Source: an uncultured Lachnospiraceae bacterium (GTDB lineage Bacteria; Bacillota_A; Clostridia; Lachnospirales; Lachnospiraceae). From it: a stretch of DNA of 10,288 bases. Within the stretch, counting starts at the first letter, position 1; each line of letters starts with the position of its first letter. This document shows positions 6,529 through 10,288 of the stretch, piece after piece. The notes below the pieces were generated by a model. It saw only the letters and a program-made list of their open reading frames with translations, was not told where the DNA came from and searched no databases. Position numbers and translations under genes: made by a program. The stretch is from positions 1 to 10,288 of the forward strand of contig CACZQE010000294.1 of NCBI GenBank assembly GCA_902783205.1, given 5' to 3'.

Positions 6529-7221
6529 TCACCTCTCCTTCTCCGGAATCGGAAATGTGATGGACACCAGTCCTGATTCCACTTTTATGTCACAATTTTC
6601 ATATCCGCAATATTCAAATCTTCTGCTCAGATTTTCAGGCGACGTCCTTCCGTTCAGTATTTCATCCCTGTAGGCGGTAAGATCTGCCTGCTTCCTGTCA
6701 TCACTCTGAAGCTGCATTGTCACCATTGCGCGGTCTTCTTTCTTTGCAGCATCTATATAGATCCTTGCCCGTTCAATACCCTCTCTTATGCAGCAGCCGG
6801 TCATAAGCTGGACAAAAGGCAGCAGGGACAGGATGGGAATCCTGATATCCTCCAGTCCGTCTCTGCAGCTGATCCTGTATTCCAGTTTCCTGTCAAACTG
6901 CTCGGAGATAACGGCAAGATAATTGGACAGCTGTGAAAATTCCTTGCCAATGGTTGTCATATCTGTTTCCTGCTGTGTATAATACCGGATAAAATCAGAA
7001 GCGTAATTCAGGATCCTGGTCGTCATCGATGCATTTTCCAGTACGGAAAAACTTGACGCAATATTGATCATATTCAGTATCGTGTCACCGGGTATTCCTT
7101 CTGACATCTGCCTGTATTCCAGATTATGTATCTTTTTTTCCAGTTCCTGATTTCTCTCACGTATCACGTCAAATGAAGCCAGAACAGTATTTACGATTTT
7201 ATTTCCCTGATCCTCGTTCAT
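6529..7221 (-). CDS. Soluble LytS/YesM-like histidine-kinase homologue lacking key residues
   Basis: A 230-residue protein with no membrane segment. Residues about 15-40 form a coiled coil (RERNQELEKKIHNLEYRQM). Residues 41-110 follow the His_kinase pattern of LytS/YesM proteins: GDTILNMIN (45-53) aligns with PHFLYNTLN, putting Asp46 where the phospho-accepting His should be, and FIRYY...FSQLSNYLAVISEQFDRKLEY matches the helix that follows. The ATPase N-box, normally LVENAIKHG, reads FVQLMTGCCIREG (136-148), without the Mg-binding Asn. The end, ESGLVSITFPIPEK, is the usual last GHKL strand. The only His in the protein is His32 in the coiled coil. It is therefore probably a pseudokinase acting by binding. 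ATG at 7221 has AAAGGAG seven bases upstream. Its stop is five bases before the regulator's ATG. Confidence 0.72.
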   Translation of the reverse strand: MNEDQGNKIVNTVLASFDVIRERNQELEKKIHNLEYRQMSEGIPGDTILNMINIASSFSVLENASMTTRILNYASDFIRYYTQQETDMTTIGKEFSQLSNYLAVISEQFDRKLEYRISCRDGLEDIRIPILSLLPFVQLMTGCCIREGIERARIYIDAAKKEDRAMVTMQLQSDDRKQADLTAYRDEILNGRTSPENLSRRFEYCGYENCDIKVESGLVSITFPIPEKER

Positions 7222-7333
7222 TTTTTTACTCCTTTATACCAAATATTACATTCACAACAAAAAAATCCATCTGTTAATGAACATATTCATATTATCATTT
7301 TATTTGCATAATTAGAATCTGTTTTTTTGTGCA

Positions 7334-7362
7334 ATTATATCTATAAAAAGCGGAATTATTCT
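7334..7362 (-). promoter_or_regulatory. Likely activator-dependent promoter of the kinase-like/AraC operon
   Basis: On the minus strand a perfect -10 TATAAT (7339-7334) has, 17 bases upstream, AGAATA (7362-7357) instead of a -35 consensus. That position is covered by one of the repeated AGAATAAT boxes, as expected for a promoter that needs an AraC-type activator bound next to RNA polymerase. The start would be near 7327, giving a leader of about 105 bases before the ATG at 7221. Confidence 0.42.
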
Positions 7363-7541
7363 CAGTTCACAAGTAAATAATTATTCTAAATCCGATATTT
7401 ACAATGAAAAAATGACCAATTATTTACCTGTCATATAAGCCCTTTTACTCCTATTTATGGTATAACAAAACATTTATGTAAATATATGTCATTTTATTTG
7501 ATGCGAATAATAGTATTCTGAACAAATAATTGTATTATTCT
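7355..7541 (-). repeat. Cluster of AGAATAAT boxes, candidate operators
   Basis: AGAATAAT occurs exactly on the minus strand at 7362-7355, 7387-7380 and 7541-7534, with a near copy AGAATACT at 7519-7512. Several are part of short palindromes, such as GAATAATTC, and gaata-atag-tattc at 7505-7518. The nearest copy overlaps the -35 position of the promoter at 7334-7362 and the next is 25 bases upstream. The AraC-type regulator encoded downstream is the obvious candidate ligand. The region is AT-rich, so some similarity could be chance. Confidence 0.35.
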
Positions 7542-7620
7542 GTCTGTTTCTGTCAGGAAGATATCTCATCAGAGGAGTTGCTTTTTTCGTATTCGGTAAA
7601 AAAACTCACACTTTTTCCAT

Positions 7621-7654
7621 AAAAAAAGAGCAGGAACTTTGTAAGCTCCTGCTC
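7621..7654 (-). terminator. Terminator of the metK transcript
   Basis: On the minus strand an 8-bp stem GAGCAGGA (7654-7647) / TCCTGCTC (7635-7628) with an 11-base loop is followed directly by a run of seven T (7627-7621). It lies about 116 bases after the metK stop codon and separates the metK unit from the regulator operon. Confidence 0.88.
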
Positions 7655-7770
7655 CTTTTAAGTCAAAGTAGATCAAGCAAATGTTGTGCATTTATGGTTG
7701 GCATATATGCCGTGTGAGAGTGTTGAGACCGTATGCTTTTTTATACCTGATTACTCTGATTTGAAACTTC
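7655..7770 (-). other. metK 3' untranslated region with a perfect palindrome
   Basis: This 116-base stretch between the metK stop and its terminator holds no gene. It contains a perfect 12-bp palindrome, ggcatatatgcc (7700-7711), which could be a protein-binding site or a small hairpin in the 3' end of the message. Confidence 0.4.
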
Positions 7771-8961
7771 TTATAATCTCATTAACTGTTCAGCCACAAC
7801 AGCGGCTGCTTTGTCTTGAAGCGTCTGTGCTACATCCGTACGCTCCCAGGGCAGATCAAGATCGGTTCTGCCAAAGTGACCGTAGGCTGCGACCGGCTTA
7901 TAGGACACTTTTGTGAGAGATAATGTCCTTATAATGCCGTCTACACTAAAATCAAAGGTGTCTTTCACAACTTTTTCGAGAATATCGGTCGGTATCACTT
8001 CGCTACCAAAGGTATCGATTTTTACAGATACCGGATCCGGAACACCGATAGCATAGGCAAGGTTGATCTCGCACTGATCACAAAGCCCTGATGCTACTAT
8101 GTTCTTTGCAGCATATCTTGCCATATACGCCGCAGATCTGTCGACCTTTGTCGGATCTTTTCCGGAGAAGGCGCCGCCTCCGTGCCGGGCAATTCCGCCA
8201 TAAGTGTCGACTATGATTTTACGTCCGGTAAGTCCCACGTCACCTGTAGGTCCGCCTACTACAAATCGACCTGTCGGGTTGATATGTATTACACATTCGG
8301 GGAGGACAAGCTCCTGGGGGATTACCGCGTTAATAACAAATTCTTCAATATCGGAACGCAGCTTCTTGATCGGTACATCCGCATTATGCTGGGCCGATAC
8401 AACGATCGCTGTAATTCCTTTAATTTTTCTGTCACAGTCATAGGCGACTGTAACCTGTGCTTTACCATCCGGATAAAGATACGGAAGTTTTCCTTCTTTC
8501 CTGACTTGAGTAAGTCTTCTGCAGAGCCTGTGCGCCAGGTCAATGGACAGGGGCATAAGGCTTTTCGTATCATTGCATGCGTATCCGTACATCATACCCT
8601 GATCACCCGCGCCGGTTCTTTCGCCTTCACGACTGACCCCCTGGGCAATGTCCGGTGACTGCACGCTGATATTTACGATTATGTCACAGCTGTTGCCATC
8701 CATGCCCTTTTCTTCGCTGTCATAACCGATCTCACAGATCACCTCTCTGGCGATCTTTTTTACATCGACCACCGCTTTTGAAGAAACTTCTCCGGCAATC
8801 ACTACAAGCTTTTCGGCTGCCATCGTTTCAACGGCAACATGAGAAGAAGGGTCCTCTCGCAGATATGCATCAAGGATCGCATCGGATATCATGTCACACA
8901 TTTTATCCGGATGTCCTTCTGTGACAGATTCAGATGTTAATAATATATAATTCTGATTCAT
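7771..8961 (-). CDS. metK: S-adenosylmethionine synthetase
   Basis: A 396-residue cytoplasmic enzyme making S-adenosylmethionine from methionine and ATP, releasing phosphate and diphosphate. The family signatures are complete: SVTEGHPDK (12-20) with the catalytic His17, GAGDQGMMYGYA (117-128), GGGAFSGKDPTKVDRS (261-276) with the phosphate-binding loop and lysines, and the C-terminal YGHFGR...PWERTD. The length is normal and nothing appears broken. ATG at 8961 has AGGAGG about eight bases upstream, and this SD is made of the final codons and stop of the activase gene, which ends five bases before. No SAM riboswitch can fit in front of it. Its setting, directly behind a radical SAM activase that consumes the product, is unusual; it may be the genome's only metK or a second, dedicated copy. 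Confidence 0.97.
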   Translation of the reverse strand: MNQNYILLTSESVTEGHPDKMCDMISDAILDAYLREDPSSHVAVETMAAEKLVVIAGEVSSKAVVDVKKIAREVICEIGYDSEEKGMDGNSCDIIVNISVQSPDIAQGVSREGERTGAGDQGMMYGYACNDTKSLMPLSIDLAHRLCRRLTQVRKEGKLPYLYPDGKAQVTVAYDCDRKIKGITAIVVSAQHNADVPIKKLRSDIEEFVINAVIPQELVLPECVIHINPTGRFVVGGPTGDVGLTGRKIIVDTYGGIARHGGGAFSGKDPTKVDRSAAYMARYAAKNIVASGLCDQCEINLAYAIGVPDPVSVKIDTFGSEVIPTDILEKVVKDTFDFSVDGIIRTLSLTKVSYKPVAAYGHFGRTDLDLPWERTDVAQTLQDKAAAVVAEQLMRL

Positions 8962-8965
8962 ATTA

Positions 8966-9898
8966 TTAACCTCCTATCTTACAGATTAACCCCTGATTCT
9001 CCACGATTTCTTTAAAGTCTTCCATAAGTTCTGCTTCCGGTTTCTGAACACCAAACATCTCGTATACTTTACCAAGCATCGCGTATTTATTGCTTCCCAG
9101 ATCATGATAGGGAAGGAGATGAAGTTCTTTCACACCCGGCAGAGTAGTTGTAAACCGGGCAATGTCCTCAATGTATTCCGGCTTTGCATTGAATCCGGGA
9201 ACAACGGGAACACGTATGATCATCTCTTTAGCTATAGACGCGATCTTGTGGGCATTCAGCAGGATCTTTTCATTGGGAACTCCTGTGAATTCCTTATGGA
9301 TTGCTGAATTCAGATGTTTGATATCCATCATGACCAGATCAAGCCAGGGCACGATTTTCTCTATAACCTCAGGTGTTGTGTAGCCGGTAGTCTCAATCGC
9401 TGTCGTCCAGCCAAGAGACTTGCAGGCCTTTAACATGTCCAGAAGAAATTCGTGCTGTACCATGGCTTCGCCGCCGGAGAAGGTAATACCTCCTCCGGTC
9501 CGGCGATAGATGGTTCTGTCTTTGTAAAGCTCTCTCATCAGCTCGTCCACTGTTTGCCAGCGGCCTGTCATTTCAAGAGCCTTATGGTAACAAACATCTA
9601 CACATTTGCCACATACGATACATTTGGAATGATCGATCTTTCCGGGAATATCCAGATTGGAAGCACCGGTGGGACAAACCACCTCACAGTTGCGGCATCC
9701 GACACAGTTCTGTGCCTTGAACATTACAACTGATTTTAATTCCTGTGACTCGGGATTACAGCACCATTTACAGCGGAGAGGGCAGCCGTTCAGGAAAACG
9801 ATGCTCCTGACTCCGGGTCCGTCATTTACAGAGAATCTCTGAATATTAAAGACGAGACCTTTTCTGTTTTCATCGTAACCAGAATCCATATTAGGCAT
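8966..9898 (-). CDS. Glycyl radical enzyme activase (radical SAM, with two extra 4Fe-4S clusters)
   Basis: A 310-residue radical SAM enzyme that uses S-adenosylmethionine and a reduced 4Fe-4S cluster to abstract hydrogen from the active-site glycine of its partner enzyme. GCPLRCKWCCNPES holds the CxxxCxxC cluster ligands Cys39, Cys43 and Cys46; FSGGEAM (140-146) is the SAM-binding GGE motif. Between them is a ferredoxin-like insert with two cysteine sets, Cys65/68/71/75 and Cys93/96/99/103. This insert is found in activases of glycerol dehydratase, choline lyase, hydroxyphenylacetate decarboxylase and related enzymes, and is absent from canonical PflA (about 246 residues). ATG at 9898 has GGAGG eight bases upstream. 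It lies 33 bases after the glycyl radical enzyme, its evident substrate, and five bases before metK starts. Confidence 0.94.
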   Translation of the reverse strand: MPNMDSGYDENRKGLVFNIQRFSVNDGPGVRSIVFLNGCPLRCKWCCNPESQELKSVVMFKAQNCVGCRNCEVVCPTGASNLDIPGKIDHSKCIVCGKCVDVCYHKALEMTGRWQTVDELMRELYKDRTIYRRTGGGITFSGGEAMVQHEFLLDMLKACKSLGWTTAIETTGYTTPEVIEKIVPWLDLVMMDIKHLNSAIHKEFTGVPNEKILLNAHKIASIAKEMIIRVPVVPGFNAKPEYIEDIARFTTTLPGVKELHLLPYHDLGSNKYAMLGKVYEMFGVQKPEAELMEDFKEIVENQGLICKIGG

Positions 9899-9931
9899 AG
9901 GTACTTCCTCCGGTTTTAAAACCCTGTATGA

Positions 9932-10288
9932 TTAGAATGTCTGCTCTGTACGAGCGATGATGTCATCCTGTACCTCTTTTGCAAGTACTGTCCAGTGTGC
10001 GGAATATCCTGCTACACGAACAACGAGGTCTTTGTAGTTCTCGGGATGGTTCTGAGCGTCTACAAGTGTCTCTCTGTCGATAACGTTGAACTGTACATGC
10101 ATACCCTTCTTATCGAAGTAGTTACGTACAACACCTGCGAAGTTCATAAGACCCTGATCTCCTGCTACTGCAGACGGTAAGAACTTCTGGTTGTAAAGTG
10201 TACCATTGGATACGTTCAGCTGGTCGAGCTTAGCTACGGAGTTACCTGCAGCTGTCGGGCCCTTAACGTCATGACCCTGACGCGGGGA
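9932..10288 (-). CDS. Glycyl radical enzyme of the pyruvate formate-lyase superfamily (C-terminal 118 residues)
   Basis: The frame is open from the right window edge to a TAA at 9932, so this is the C-terminus of a gene that begins outside the window. GPTAAGNSVAKLDQ and LVVRVAGYSAHW are superfamily signatures; the radical glycine is in RVAGYS (codon GGA at 10009-10007), and QDDIIARTEQTF is the usual tail. The enzyme carries out anaerobic radical chemistry, such as C-C, C-N or C-O bond cleavage or dehydration, after activation by the neighbouring radical SAM protein. The cysteine and substrate-pocket residues are out of view, so the reaction cannot be told. The accompanying cluster-rich activase argues against classical pyruvate formate-lyase and for a dehydratase/lyase or decarboxylase type. 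Confidence 0.93.
   Translation of the reverse strand, partial: SPRQGHDVKGPTAAGNSVAKLDQLNVSNGTLYNQKFLPSAVAGDQGLMNFAGVVRNYFDKKGMHVQFNVIDRETLVDAQNHPENYKDLVVRVAGYSAHWTVLAKEVQDDIIARTEQTF

Larger units (their letters stand above)
7222..7620. other. Long AT-rich regulatory region upstream of the kinase-like/AraC operon
   Basis: About 400 bases with no credible open reading frame separate the metK terminator from the kinase-like gene. It contains a plausible promoter, repeated AGAATAAT boxes and repeated GTAAATA boxes, described separately. The length and repeat content suggest a complex, multiply bound control region rather than a simple promoter. Confidence 0.5.

Noticed and set aside
6035..6673. 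212-codon open frame on the plus strand
   Set aside because: Antisense to the response regulator and kinase-like genes, without a recognisable domain.
8962..8990. SAM riboswitch in front of metK
   Set aside because: Only four bases separate the activase stop codon from the metK start, so there is no room for one.
9912..9923. Palindrome ggttttaaaacc between the glycyl radical enzyme and activase genes
   Set aside because: A loopless 12-bp palindrome of low complexity with no T-run; the genes are only 33 bases apart and probably co-transcribed, so I do not treat it as a terminator or operator.

Overview
The window looks like a chromosomal stretch from an anaerobic, low-to-mid GC Firmicute, most likely a Lachnospiraceae-type Clostridium relative. 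The reasons are strong AGGAGG-type ribosome binding sites on nearly every gene, a glycyl radical enzyme with its iron-sulfur activase, a rubredoxin-like protein, a DUF4125 protein and AT-rich intergenic DNA. Nearly all genes are on the minus strand; the exception is a small resolvase-like gene at 4975-5373. No rRNA, tRNA, CRISPR array or intact mobile element is visible.

Left part (1-3766). The first 25 codons of a gene lie at the left edge. Upstream of it is a leader that can fold into a 10-bp closing stem around an inner hairpin, preceded by a possible promoter and a terminator-like hairpin. Next comes a three-gene minus-strand transcription unit starting from a TTGACA promoter at 3734-3766: a secreted GH73 glucosaminidase with a copper-amine-oxidase-like N-terminal domain, a CPBP/CAAX-type membrane protease homologue whose best start is GTG at 2680, and a MATE efflux transporter.

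Middle (3796-5463). A DUF4125 gene with a TTG start and a 77-residue rubredoxin-like gene form a small operon that ends at a strong terminator. Divergent from it is a 132-residue protein resembling a serine-recombinase catalytic domain in which the Ser and Arg active-site positions are replaced.

Right part (5504-10288). A two-gene operon encodes a soluble LytS/YesM-like kinase homologue and an AraC-type response regulator. Both appear to have lost their phosphorelay residues: the kinase has Asp at the His position and lacks the N-box Asn, and the receiver has Asn54 at the phospho-acceptor Asp position. The 549-bp AT-rich region upstream holds repeated AGAATAAT and GTAAATA boxes around a plausible activator-dependent promoter. 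Further right is a compact unit: a glycyl radical enzyme (C-terminus only), its radical SAM activase, and metK. Because the activase consumes S-adenosylmethionine, placing metK directly behind it, with the SD formed by the activase's last codons, suggests coupling of cofactor supply to radical-enzyme activation.
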